Shown: positions 16,921-26,105 of the stretch, piece after piece
Position numbering within the stretch: position 1 is the first letter of the stretch
How the letters are laid out: each line of letters begins with the position of its first letter
Source of the DNA: Sphingobacterium detergens
Lineage (GTDB): Bacteria; Bacteroidota; Bacteroidia; Sphingobacteriales; Sphingobacteriaceae
DNA length: 64,000 nucleotides
Assembly (NCBI RefSeq): GCF_003610355.1
Contig: NZ_RAPY01000007.1
Coordinates: 286,336-350,335, forward strand
Direction: 5' to 3'
Notes under the pieces: generated by a model
Databases searched by the model: none
Seen by the model: the letters and a program-made list of their open reading frames with translations, nothing else
Told to the model about the DNA's origin: nothing
Program-made: the position numbers and the translations under genes

Positions 16921-17688
16921 ATGAAACCATATTTTTTACTAATTATAGTTGGTATTGTATGCATCTCGTTCAATAGCTGCAAAAAGGACCAATATTACAT
17001 ATTTGATGATATCCCAAGAGCACAGTTCGGTCCTCCAATTTCGAATCTTAAACTTAATGAATATACAGATTCGTTAAAATCTGAAACGTTCTTTTACGAA
17101 GCAGAGCATATACATCAGGATACCGTGTATTTTGATATTTATACCGTCGGAGAAACATCGAAAAAAGACCGGAAATACCAGCTCCAGCAAATGGAACTAA
17201 AAGGCGTGGAAAATGCTGTCCCAGGAAAACACTTTATCCCATTTGATGATCCTGCTGTTGCTGATCTCTATGTTATCAAATCCGACTCTGTACACGCAAG
17301 AGTACCGATCGTTATTTTAAGAGATGGCGAGTTAAAAAGCAAAACAGTCAATCTTGGCATTTCCATTGTCGCTAACGCCAATTTTGCTATTGGTGAGCCC
17401 ACTAAATCTTGGCGAAAACTACAATTTACCGATCGTCTCAGCCAACCTAACGCCTGGACAACCTCTTACTCCACGTATTATTTCGGAGCATACAGTGTTC
17501 GGAAACATGAATTCATGATTGAGGTCACAGGTCAGCGTTGGGATCAAAACTTTATAGCTTCCCTACCATTAGATCAAATGAACTATTATAAATCTGTACT
17601 CGGGATGGCTGTGATAGATTACAATAAGCAACATCCGAACACTCCTTTGCGGGCTGAGAACGGAGATCTCATTACCTTCCCTAATTAA
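16921..17688 (+). CDS. DUF4843 lipoprotein
   Basis: A 255-residue protein starting at the ATG at 16921, directly after the susD stop; a longer frame from a TTG at 16849 overlaps susD and is not credible. The lipoprotein signal ends at CISFNSC, followed by KKDQYYIFDD. The body resembles the DUF4843 family found next to SusC/SusD pairs in Bacteroidota (YEAEHIHQDTVYFDIYTVG, KHFIPFDDPAV, VPIVILRDGELK). The function is unknown; a surface accessory lipoprotein of the importer is likely from position. Confidence 0.8.
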   Translation: MKPYFLLIIVGIVCISFNSCKKDQYYIFDDIPRAQFGPPISNLKLNEYTDSLKSETFFYEAEHIHQDTVYFDIYTVGETSKKDRKYQLQQMELKGVENAVPGKHFIPFDDPAVADLYVIKSDSVHARVPIVILRDGELKSKTVNLGISIVANANFAIGEPTKSWRKLQFTDRLSQPNAWTTSYSTYYFGAYSVRKHEFMIEVTGQRWDQNFIASLPLDQMNYYKSVLGMAVIDYNKQHPNTPLRAENGDLITFPN

Positions 17689-17697
17689 ACTCTATCC

Positions 17698-19251
17698 ATG
17701 AAAAAGATAAATATTTACATATTAATCCTTGGTTGCTTAGCTATTTTATCCTGTTCAAAAGATAAAAGCAACTATGATTATAGCGAAACCGAGCATATTG
17801 ATATCGAAGGTATTGAATCAAAATATGCGGTCATCTCTCTAAAAGACACGTTAAAAATTTCCCCCACAGCAAAATCAAATAAAGATGGTGAATTAGAATA
17901 TAAATGGGGATTTTACGAAACCAATGTTCAAGGAAGAGCTGAACCTATGGACACAATCGCCCGTAGCCAAAACCTACGCTATTTTATCACTGAGGATGCC
18001 AAGGACTGGGTAGCAGTCTGTATCGTTAAAAACAAAAAAACAGGCTATAGCCAGTACAAAACCGCCACAGTAACTGTAAGTACACAGTTTACAAGGGGCT
18101 GGTATATCCTTAAAGATGATGGTACCAATTCAGATTTGGATCTTTACCTTACCCCACAAAATAATTTGGTAAATGGAAAAATCGAAAATGTTTACAGTAC
18201 AGCAAATAATCAAAAAATAGAAGGCAAAGGCAATTTTATTAGCTTTTCATCCAGTTATAAAAGTAACATCCTAAATCCTTCCTCTTATTCAAATACACGA
18301 GCATTATTCCTCACCACAGAAAAAGATATCCAAACAGTGAATGTCAATAATCTAAAAAAAATCAGAGACAAGCAGAATCTATTCTTGGGCGGTGGACAAC
18401 AGATAACTGGTAACACGGGAGCTTTCTTGGGGAGTACGGCTAATTATGTCCTCAATAATGGGCAATTATACAATATCTATGCAATGAGTTCCAATACAGG
18501 ACAATTTGGCAATAAAGCCATGATAGATGGAAATAATAGCAACTATGAATTGTCTAAATATATGATCTCGAGTGGTAGCAATGACCCCATTTTATTTGAC
18601 AATCTAGGGGGAAATTTCACAACACTTGGTAATGGTTATGGATCTACCATGACTATATTTTCAAATGATGCTGCCAATGATTTCAATACAGCAAATAACA
18701 ACCAGAAAGCGCTGTTTCTAGGAATGAAGTCCAATGTTTACTTAGCTGCACCTGATTACTACTACAAAACTGTTGGATATGCAATATTACAGGACAAAAC
18801 TGATCCTACCCAAAAATCGCTCTGCGCTTTGGAGAAAAAGCAGTACGTGTTGTCTATAAAAAAAGAGGTAATTGATCCTTCATCCAAACTATATAATGCA
18901 AGTCTGTATACATTGCTCTTGGACGACGAGAACTTAATGTACTTTGTCAATAATAATCAATTATACAGTAGAAATTTAAGTAACGGATTTGAACAATTAC
19001 AATTTAGTGCACCAGGAGGCGAACAGGTTACTTTTATCAAACATCTGAAATATTCAGAATCAGGATATGCTTTCAACTTCGTCGTCGTTGGTACAAAAGT
19101 TGGATCGAACTACAAGATTAGAATGTTTACAAAAAATTCTGGGAATCTAGATTCGAATCCAGTCCAAACACTTGAGGGAGCCGGTACTGCACGGGCGATA
19201 ATCTATATTGCTCCCGCCGTCTCTGACTATACCTATCCATCGACCTATTAG
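17698..19251 (+). CDS. PKD-like family surface lipoprotein
   Basis: A 517-residue lipoprotein (ILGCLAILSC at the lipobox, then SKDKSNYDY). A PKD-like Ig fold lies at about 30-135 (KLDTLKISPTAKS-type strand region with LEYKWGFYE and WVAVCIVKNKKTGY). The C-terminal part, about 380 residues, looks like a repeated beta-structure (WYILKDDGTNSDLDLYLTP, YILNNGQLYNIYAMSS-like segments). This family usually sits beside DUF4843 proteins in SusC/SusD operons. Charged residues after the lipid Cys fit export to the cell surface. It may bind the substrate. Confidence 0.75.
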   Translation: MKKINIYILILGCLAILSCSKDKSNYDYSETEHIDIEGIESKYAVISLKDTLKISPTAKSNKDGELEYKWGFYETNVQGRAEPMDTIARSQNLRYFITEDAKDWVAVCIVKNKKTGYSQYKTATVTVSTQFTRGWYILKDDGTNSDLDLYLTPQNNLVNGKIENVYSTANNQKIEGKGNFISFSSSYKSNILNPSSYSNTRALFLTTEKDIQTVNVNNLKKIRDKQNLFLGGGQQITGNTGAFLGSTANYVLNNGQLYNIYAMSSNTGQFGNKAMIDGNNSNYELSKYMISSGSNDPILFDNLGGNFTTLGNGYGSTMTIFSNDAANDFNTANNNQKALFLGMKSNVYLAAPDYYYKTVGYAILQDKTDPTQKSLCALEKKQYVLSIKKEVIDPSSKLYNASLYTLLLDDENLMYFVNNNQLYSRNLSNGFEQLQFSAPGGEQVTFIKHLKYSESGYAFNFVVVGTKVGSNYKIRMFTKNSGNLDSNPVQTLEGAGTARAIIYIAPAVSDYTYPSTY

Positions 19252-19271
19252 TTCCATTCATAAAAAAAGAA

Positions 19272-20651
19272 ATGAAAAAACACATCATAACTTCATTAAC
19301 AATACTTGCCGCAAGTACGGCTTTTGCTCAATCACCCGTTCAGATCAAAGGAACATTTGACAAAGAATTTATCAAACCGGTCAAACTCTTCAAGGTTGTC
19401 GAAGGTGACATGGAAGAGATCGCTTCGGCACAGCCACAATTGAATAAAAAGTTCGGCTTCACTTTCTACCCTGAATACGAAGGGTTTTATGCCATTGGTT
19501 CAGGGACAACAGGTAGTCAGACAGAAAATAATATTTTTTATTTCAAACCTGGCGATCAACTCGAGTTCATCATTTCCGAAAACAACTACCAGTTGACTGG
19601 CTCAAATAACAGTAAAGAAAATCAAATTCTTAACCGTTGGCACAACGAAGTTACCCCAATAGAACAGAAAGCCTTCAATTGGATGAAAGTCCAAAGTACT
19701 TTTGTCGATTTCTTCCCAGATTTAGAGACCGTAGTTGCGAAAGCAAATACTTTCACGAAAAATAATAAAAGCGGAAACTCCAAATTTGACAGCAGATTAC
19801 AAGATTATATCCAATGGGATCTTGCTGCCAATGCCACAAACTTTCTCAATACCCCACGTTCGGCACACCCTGCAGTAGAAGAATATGCGGATTACTACAA
19901 GAATCTAACATTGGCCAAGTTCGCAAAAAATGCATCTTTAGTATATCAAACCCCTTGGGCAAACCGTACTTTAAATGCAATCTCATTTGTATCTCGTCGT
20001 GCGGCTAATATTCCTCCCGGAAAAGGTATCACTGGCCTCCAGCAAGATATGGATTTCCTCCCCAATGACACGTTAAAAGGTGATGCTATACTGAGTTATC
20101 TAGCCAGACAAAAAGATTATGCCAGTTACAAGGAAGCTGCAGATAAATATCAGTCGTATTTTCTGACAGCAAGTCAAAAGAAACGCGCCACTGCGATCAT
20201 GAACAACATGGCACAATTAAAAAGCGGAGACCAAGGGCTTAACTTTTCTTTTCCTGACAATAACGGAAAAACCATAAAATTCGCCGATTTAAAGGGAAAA
20301 GTAGTTTTGATCGACGTATGGGCAACCTGGTGCGGTCCCTGCAAAGCAGAGATACCACATCTCAAAAAGCTTGAACAAGAATTACACGGAACCGATGTTC
20401 AAGTAGTGAGCATCTCCGTTGATGAGGAAAAAGATAAAGCCAAATGGCTAAAAATGATTAAAGACGAGCAACTCGGTGGTCTTCAGCTTTTTGCTTCCGG
20501 ATGGGGTGATTTTGCCAAATATTACAAAATCACAGGCATTCCACGCTTTATGGTTTTCGACAAACAAGGTAAAGTTGTCACCATAGATTCACCACGTCCA
20601 TCGAGCCCAGAATTAAAACAGCTCCTCGAAAAAGTATTAGCAACGAAATAG
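19272..20651 (+). CDS. TlpA-type thioredoxin-fold protein (1)
   Basis: A 459-residue periplasmic protein with a signal peptide (SLTILAASTAFAQ). An N-terminal beta-rich domain (about 25-120) and a helical middle (about 120-310) precede a C-terminal TlpA/AhpC-TSA thioredoxin domain (about 315-459). That domain carries the active site WCGPC (Cys354 and Cys357) and the cis-Pro loop ITGIPRFMVFDKQGK. It should reduce or rearrange disulfides. It is clearly paralogous to the protein at 24643-25986: both have the segment YPEYEGFYAIGSG or FTPEYEGLYSVGSG. It lies 20 nt after the PKD-like gene. Confidence 0.9.
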   Translation: MKKHIITSLTILAASTAFAQSPVQIKGTFDKEFIKPVKLFKVVEGDMEEIASAQPQLNKKFGFTFYPEYEGFYAIGSGTTGSQTENNIFYFKPGDQLEFIISENNYQLTGSNNSKENQILNRWHNEVTPIEQKAFNWMKVQSTFVDFFPDLETVVAKANTFTKNNKSGNSKFDSRLQDYIQWDLAANATNFLNTPRSAHPAVEEYADYYKNLTLAKFAKNASLVYQTPWANRTLNAISFVSRRAANIPPGKGITGLQQDMDFLPNDTLKGDAILSYLARQKDYASYKEAADKYQSYFLTASQKKRATAIMNNMAQLKSGDQGLNFSFPDNNGKTIKFADLKGKVVLIDVWATWCGPCKAEIPHLKKLEQELHGTDVQVVSISVDEEKDKAKWLKMIKDEQLGGLQLFASGWGDFAKYYKITGIPRFMVFDKQGKVVTIDSPRPSSPELKQLLEKVLATK

Positions 20652-20653
20652 GT

Positions 20654-21826
20654 ATGAACAAACTTTGGATTTACTTTCTATTTTTAACGTTATCCCCCTC
20701 GCTTCTATCTGCGCAGGGAGATAACGTTACAATCAAAGGAAAAATTACATCGTCTGCAGCAGATCCTGCCACGAAGTTAAGCGTTTCTTTTATAGATTAT
20801 CAAGGTAAAAGGCAAGGCTTTTCAGCTCCAATAAATGATGGATCATTTGAAATCGAGATCCCAAAACAAGCACGGGTAGTTGATGCTACCTTAAGGACTA
20901 TTGGCAAAGATCCAAACGCCAGCGCGTTACAACAGGTCATGCGTCATCCACTCAATGTGTTTATTTTTAAAGATGACATTCTTATAGATGGCAATGCCGA
21001 GGAACTTGATTTAGCGCAGGTCAAAGGTGGAGAGGAAAACAATGAATATAATAATCTGCGTCAGTCTACAGCGGGATTTGTAAAGCAAAAAAATAGATTA
21101 TACAGTCCAATTCTCGAGGGAAAAATAAGTACTGAATCTCCAGAAGGTAAAACGATACTCGAACAGCTTAGTCAATTGGGTAAAAAAGAAAATGACCTTC
21201 AGAAAAAATTCATAGAAAATTACACTGAATCCTATGTCAGTTTATTTTTGCTTTACAGAATGAAGTCTAGCTATACTTCCGAAGACTATAAATTAGCATT
21301 TAATCGTCTTGCTTCGAATTACAAATCAACAGACATGGGTAAAGCAATAGCGTCGACAATTGCAAAAGAAACCGTGACTGCGAAAGGGAAAGCAGCACCA
21401 CTATTTACACGGACAACTGCCCACGGAACGCCTTTTAATTTGGAAAAGATGCAAGGCCGCGTTATTCTGCTGGACTTTTGGGGCAGTTGGTGTGGTCCAT
21501 GCCGTGCAAGTATGCCACACCTCCAACAGCTTTACAGTCGTTACAAAAACAAAGGCTTTGAAATTATCGGTATTGCCCAAGAACGAGGTAAAACAATTGA
21601 TGAGTCAAAAAACAGCTGGTACAAAGCTATAGAAGAACTCCGTTTACCTTGGACAAATGTGCTAAATAACGAGAACAAGGAGCAAATGGATATTGTAAAA
21701 GAATATCAGATCAGCGGTTTTCCAACAAAAATTCTAGTGGATGAAAATGGAAAAATCATTTTACGAGTTGTTGCCTCAGCAACAGATGATATTGACATTG
21801 CACTGAAAAAGATCTACGGCTACTAA
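20654..21826 (+). CDS. TlpA-type thioredoxin-fold protein (2)
   Basis: A 390-residue secreted protein (signal MNKLWIYFLFLTLSPSLLSA). An N-terminal DUF4369-like beta domain (about 25-125) is followed by a helical linker. A C-terminal TlpA domain (about 245-390) has WCGPC at Cys280/Cys283 and the cis-Pro segment QISGFPTKILVDENGK. It starts 2 nt after the preceding TlpA gene, so translation is probably coupled. It is more divergent than the other two TlpA proteins of the operon. Confidence 0.9.
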   Translation: MNKLWIYFLFLTLSPSLLSAQGDNVTIKGKITSSAADPATKLSVSFIDYQGKRQGFSAPINDGSFEIEIPKQARVVDATLRTIGKDPNASALQQVMRHPLNVFIFKDDILIDGNAEELDLAQVKGGEENNEYNNLRQSTAGFVKQKNRLYSPILEGKISTESPEGKTILEQLSQLGKKENDLQKKFIENYTESYVSLFLLYRMKSSYTSEDYKLAFNRLASNYKSTDMGKAIASTIAKETVTAKGKAAPLFTRTTAHGTPFNLEKMQGRVILLDFWGSWCGPCRASMPHLQQLYSRYKNKGFEIIGIAQERGKTIDESKNSWYKAIEELRLPWTNVLNNENKEQMDIVKEYQISGFPTKILVDENGKIILRVVASATDDIDIALKKIYGY

Positions 21827-21865
21827 CCTAATGAGATCAATTACTAAAGACAATAACTTAAAACC

Positions 21866-23359
21866 ATGCCTTATAAACCAATAATCAAAGCCGGAAGCAT
21901 CTTACTGTTAACAGCCTGGGCATCATGGTCAAAAGCTCAGCTAGCGGCACAACTACCAGCTAAACTACTGACCTGTTTTGAACAGAAAGACACCTCTATG
22001 ATAACAGGTGAACTCGCACCCAATTTCTCCGTAGCGGGGCATACTGGTGCAGGAGCCAATTTTCGTATAAACCAAATTATCAAAAACTACCCCCTAAAAG
22101 CTGTACATATTGTCTCTGAGAAAAAAACAAAAAGAGGGACATTACTTCAAATAGAGGTCACAGATGCCAAGGGTAAGACAACAAGCAATCAGGCGCTAGT
22201 CGATAACAAGGGGAAGCTGATCTACTTCAGCCTTTTTGATCAACTTTATGGACTAAAAAGAGAAAGTAAGCCCAAATTACGGGCGGTCATTCCGTTTGAA
22301 AACAAGAATGGATCCATTTACCTGCAGGTAAAAATCAATGGATACGAAAAGCCATTAAGACTCCTGTTTGACACTGGAGCAGATGGCATGGCCGTCAACC
22401 AGCAACTTGCTGAGGCTATTGGCCTAAAGGTAACCCGTGAGAACAACGCTTCAGTCGTCGGTGGCAATACAAAGATTCAGGTATCTGACAACAACAGTAT
22501 TCTATTGGACACGCTTAAGCTAGCGGGACAGGGTATCGCTATCTTTCCCGAAATGGGCAAAGAAGGAGATGGGATTATCGGCAATACTTTGATACGCCAA
22601 TTTATCACGCATATCGACTACGATAAAAACACGATTTCATTGTACGATTTCGGAGATTTTCAATACAAAGGTAAGGGAACTGCGGTACCGATTACAATGC
22701 CTGCTGGTGTAATGATTTTGCCTGGACAGCTTGAGATCGTCAAGGACAAGAGCTACTCGGGGCATTTTGTTTTCGACACAGGTGCTTCCTATGACTTGAT
22801 CTGCTTCCGTCCTTTTGTACGCCAAAACAAACTGTTAGTCAGCGGATTTAAACCGGAAGCACAGGCTGCAACCGTAAGCATGGGAGTTTCCTCTCCCACC
22901 TTTGCGGGCAAAAGCTACCAATTTGCCATTTCTCCGCTGCCCCCAATGCAAGGCTTGCCTGTCACACTAATGGGCGGTAGTGCTGGAAATGAACAATGGC
23001 AACCTGGTTTCGATGGTTCAATTGGCGTTCGCCTATTAAGCCGCTATAATATCACCATAAATTTGGCGGAAAGTGAGGTATATTTCTCCCCCAATAGATT
23101 ACATGCCCATCCACAGGATTTTTTAGTTAAGAGTTATCAGTTTGGCTGGGATAATACCGGGAAGTTGAAAGCACTTGGAGTCGTAGGAGCCGCCGAAAAT
23201 CCAACCGGTCTGAAAACAGGAGATTTGATTCAACGCATAGACAAGTATACGGTCGATCAATTGAAAAAGAATCCAACCCTGATAGATGAGATTCGATTAA
23301 AGGCAGGAGGAGAATCTATTTCGATTACCACAACTGACGATAATATCGTAAACATCTAA
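21866..23359 (+). CDS. Secreted retropepsin-like aspartyl protease with PDZ domain
   Basis: A 497-residue protein with a hydrophobic export signal (IIKAGSILLLTAWASWSKAQ). An N-terminal domain (about 25-130) is followed by two aspartyl-protease-like halves: LLFDTGADGMAVN with Asp169, and FVFDTGASYDLIC with Asp304. A C-terminal PDZ-like segment is at about 425-497 (GLKTGDLIQRIDKYTVDQL). The two DTG motifs in one chain resemble a pepsin-like pair rather than a retroviral dimer. This family is common in Bacteroidota. It lies between thioredoxin genes and probably cleaves a peptide or protein in the periplasm or at the surface. Confidence 0.85.
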   Translation: MPYKPIIKAGSILLLTAWASWSKAQLAAQLPAKLLTCFEQKDTSMITGELAPNFSVAGHTGAGANFRINQIIKNYPLKAVHIVSEKKTKRGTLLQIEVTDAKGKTTSNQALVDNKGKLIYFSLFDQLYGLKRESKPKLRAVIPFENKNGSIYLQVKINGYEKPLRLLFDTGADGMAVNQQLAEAIGLKVTRENNASVVGGNTKIQVSDNNSILLDTLKLAGQGIAIFPEMGKEGDGIIGNTLIRQFITHIDYDKNTISLYDFGDFQYKGKGTAVPITMPAGVMILPGQLEIVKDKSYSGHFVFDTGASYDLICFRPFVRQNKLLVSGFKPEAQAATVSMGVSSPTFAGKSYQFAISPLPPMQGLPVTLMGGSAGNEQWQPGFDGSIGVRLLSRYNITINLAESEVYFSPNRLHAHPQDFLVKSYQFGWDNTGKLKALGVVGAAENPTGLKTGDLIQRIDKYTVDQLKKNPTLIDEIRLKAGGESISITTTDDNIVNI

Positions 23360-23404
23360 TCAAGTTAAAAAGATATACTACCCTTAATTCTCAAAACAAA
23401 TTAT

Positions 23405-24631
23405 ATGAAAAAGCTTATTTTTTATATTATCATAGCCTATTTTGGCATATTCTTTTCAAACACTGCAATTGCCCAGGAAAAAATCTTCCAAGGCAGTTAT
23501 GCGGAATGTCAAGCCCTGGCAAAAAAGGAAAACAAACTCATTCTGATCGATCTGTACTTTGTTGGTTGTATGCCTTGTGCAGAAATGGACAAACAAGTAT
23601 TCCCGGATCCAGTTGTTATGAAGGAACTCAACGACAATTATATTCTGTACAAAACAGATGTAATGAAAGAGACAGATGGGAAGAAATTAGCCCGTAAGTA
23701 CGCTGCCCCAGGATTTCCGACCTACGTTATTGTAAGCCCCGAAGGCAAAACAATACTGACAGAATCAGGTTTCTTTGGCGTAGACCGATTTGTCCCTTTG
23801 TTAAAGGAAGCTGTCCAACGAAATAAATCTAACCAATACCTCGCATTTAACAATACTTTGGACAACAGTTATCCTGCAGCTTATAGCGAGCGTTTTATTA
23901 AAACCGGAGAAAAACATGATTTTGCGGAATTAGAAGCATATCTCGAGCAACAAAAGGACTTGTTCAATGAGACAGCTTTCTTGGCCAATAGTGTCACTTA
24001 CTTTGCGAAATACAATAATTGGGCTTACGACAATCTTCCAAAATTGATTAAACTATACGGCGGAAATCTACTCCGCAACAAAATTTCAACAATTGCCAAA
24101 ACAAAAAGTAAACAATACGGGGTAGCACAGCAATTGGATAGTTTAACGACGATGCTAGCTTATATACGTCCCACGTTCAATAAAAAATTATGGGCGGTAT
24201 TTTTACCCGGATTCGTTGCTAGTTATTATGCTGGCTCCCAAAATGCTGCCAGCTATTTTATGCTGATCGACCAATATAAACTCTATCCTACTTGGGATGA
24301 ACGGAGCAATGCCTTCGGACCGGTCATTATTGATCAGTCAAAAAATCCGACAATCCTGAAATCTATACGAGCGGAATATCTAGCAGCAGAACAACGGAAA
24401 AAACTGGATCAAGTGGATAACTATCGGCTGACGCTATTACATTACTACCTAAAAGATTTTGATAAGGCTTCCAGCTGTATGAAAAGATTATTAAAATCAG
24501 ATTCAACATCTCCGTTCCTTACCATAGACAAAAAAGACTTGCAAGACTTAAATGAAGCGATTTCAAAAAAAGATGCCAGTTTATTTAAAGCAAAAGATAT
24601 TAAGAAAATAATTCCATTTAAATTAAGCTAA
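23405..24631 (+). CDS. Thioredoxin-family protein with GCMPC site
   Basis: A 408-residue secreted protein (IIIAYFGIFFSNTAIAQ signal). A thioredoxin_7/DsbD-C-like domain at residues 25-145 has the active site GCMPC (Cys55, Cys58) and the cis-Pro segment AAPGFPTYVIVSPEGK. The remaining 260 residues are mostly helical and unassigned. The CMPC dipeptide differs from the CGPC of the TlpA neighbours, so its redox potential or partner is probably different. It lies 45 nt after the protease gene. Confidence 0.85.
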   Translation: MKKLIFYIIIAYFGIFFSNTAIAQEKIFQGSYAECQALAKKENKLILIDLYFVGCMPCAEMDKQVFPDPVVMKELNDNYILYKTDVMKETDGKKLARKYAAPGFPTYVIVSPEGKTILTESGFFGVDRFVPLLKEAVQRNKSNQYLAFNNTLDNSYPAAYSERFIKTGEKHDFAELEAYLEQQKDLFNETAFLANSVTYFAKYNNWAYDNLPKLIKLYGGNLLRNKISTIAKTKSKQYGVAQQLDSLTTMLAYIRPTFNKKLWAVFLPGFVASYYAGSQNAASYFMLIDQYKLYPTWDERSNAFGPVIIDQSKNPTILKSIRAEYLAAEQRKKLDQVDNYRLTLLHYYLKDFDKASSCMKRLLKSDSTSPFLTIDKKDLQDLNEAISKKDASLFKAKDIKKIIPFKLS

Positions 24632-24642
24632 CAATCTATATC

Positions 24643-25986
24643 ATGATTAGAAAAACCATTCTATTATTCACAACTATCATTTCCTCTCTTGTGGCGCTCG
24701 CCCAGCAGCCGAGCAACATTACCGGAACAACAGATCCAGCAAAAGTAAAACGTGTCGGACTATTTAAAGTATTCAATGGTCGTTTAAAGGAAATTGCCAC
24801 ATCTATTCCCGATGCATCGGGACGATTTGCATTTCGCTTTACTCCTGAATATGAAGGCTTGTACTCCGTTGGTAGCGGGAATGCCCAGAACCAACAAGGA
24901 CTTTTCCGTTTTTACTTCAAAGGAAATGAAGAGCTAAATCTAAAACTGAGTCAAAGTGACTATGAATTAACGGGGAAAAACAGTCCAGAGAATGAGATGC
25001 TATACGCTTGGGACAAACAGTCAAAAACTTTTCATGACAAGGGCACAACTCCGGGCGGAATGAGCACTTATGTTGATTTCTTCCCTGAAGTTGAGCAATT
25101 CAAAGGAAAACTGGATGCCATCAAAAAGAGTGCAAAAACAGGGAATCCGAATTTTGACAAATTCTTTCCCGAACTAGTTGATTATGATTTTGCTTATTAT
25201 GCGATCTCTTATCTTTACATGCCGCGTACAGCCCACCCAAGCAAAGAGGAAATGAGCGATTTTTATACACAATTCAACGCTGATCGATACCTGACAACTG
25301 AATTATTAAAATTTCCCTACGGCGACCGCTTTATGAGCAATATGATTTATCGCAAGCTGGATCTGTCAACAAAACCAACATTTGATCAACAAGTTGCGGC
25401 AATCGGACCAGATGTACTGAAAGGACAATATGTATTGCAGCGACTTGAGGGGGCACGCTCCTATGGCGACTTTCAGGAAATGAATGAAAAATACAAAAAG
25501 TATTTTACGCTACCTGAGCAAATCGAACGGGCAAAAGTGGTAGAAGCTCGATTAGTCGAAACAAAAACAGGTGTACCTGCTTTCCAGTTTAACTATCCAG
25601 ATATAAATGGTAAAAATACGAGTCTTGCAGACCTTAAAGGCAAAGTTGTCTTGATTGACATGTGGGCGACCTGGTGTGGTCCATGCCGGGCAGAAGAACC
25701 TCATTGGGAAAAATTAAACGAAGAATTTAGAGGAAAGCCTGTCGCATTTGTAGGTGTATCTGTAGATCAGGATAAGCCCAAATGGGATACCTATGTGAAA
25801 GAGAAAAAACTAAAAGGTATTCAGCTACACGCTGGTTCAGATAACGAACTTTCCAATGCTTACAAAGTCAATTCTATACCACGTTATATATTAATTGACA
25901 AAGCCGGAAAACTCATCACTCCAGATAGCCCAAGACCAAGCGATCCCAAATTAAAAGCTTTGATTGAAGAATGGATTAAAAAATAA
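24643..25986 (+). CDS. TlpA-type thioredoxin-fold protein (3)
   Basis: A 447-residue secreted protein (signal ILLFTTIISSLVALAQ) and a paralogue of the protein at 19272-20651 over its full length, including the N-terminal beta domain and the TlpA domain with WCGPC (Cys345, Cys348) and VNSIPRYILIDKAGK. It is the last gene of the operon and is followed by a strong terminator. Three TlpA proteins plus a fourth thioredoxin in one SusC/SusD operon point to disulfide chemistry on the substrate or on operon-encoded proteins. Confidence 0.9.
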   Translation: MIRKTILLFTTIISSLVALAQQPSNITGTTDPAKVKRVGLFKVFNGRLKEIATSIPDASGRFAFRFTPEYEGLYSVGSGNAQNQQGLFRFYFKGNEELNLKLSQSDYELTGKNSPENEMLYAWDKQSKTFHDKGTTPGGMSTYVDFFPEVEQFKGKLDAIKKSAKTGNPNFDKFFPELVDYDFAYYAISYLYMPRTAHPSKEEMSDFYTQFNADRYLTTELLKFPYGDRFMSNMIYRKLDLSTKPTFDQQVAAIGPDVLKGQYVLQRLEGARSYGDFQEMNEKYKKYFTLPEQIERAKVVEARLVETKTGVPAFQFNYPDINGKNTSLADLKGKVVLIDMWATWCGPCRAEEPHWEKLNEEFRGKPVAFVGVSVDQDKPKWDTYVKEKKLKGIQLHAGSDNELSNAYKVNSIPRYILIDKAGKLITPDSPRPSDPKLKALIEEWIKK

Positions 25987-26015
25987 AAGCCGAATATCAA
26001 CGAAGCTAAAACACG

Positions 26016-26048
26016 AAAGCCCCCAGTTCAACTAAAACTGGGGGCTTT
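26016..26048. terminator. Bidirectional terminator between operons
   Basis: A perfect 13-bp stem, AAAGCCCCCAGTT with AACTGGGGGCTTT, has a 7-nt loop and is followed by a T-rich tract on the plus strand and A-rich sequence before it. It ends the thioredoxin operon at 25986 and the convergent phospholipase gene, which stops at 26106. Confidence 0.9.
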
Positions 26049-26105
26049 TATTTTTTAACAAATATGCTAATCATATCCTTTTCAACAGCCGACATCTGTT
26101 GATTT

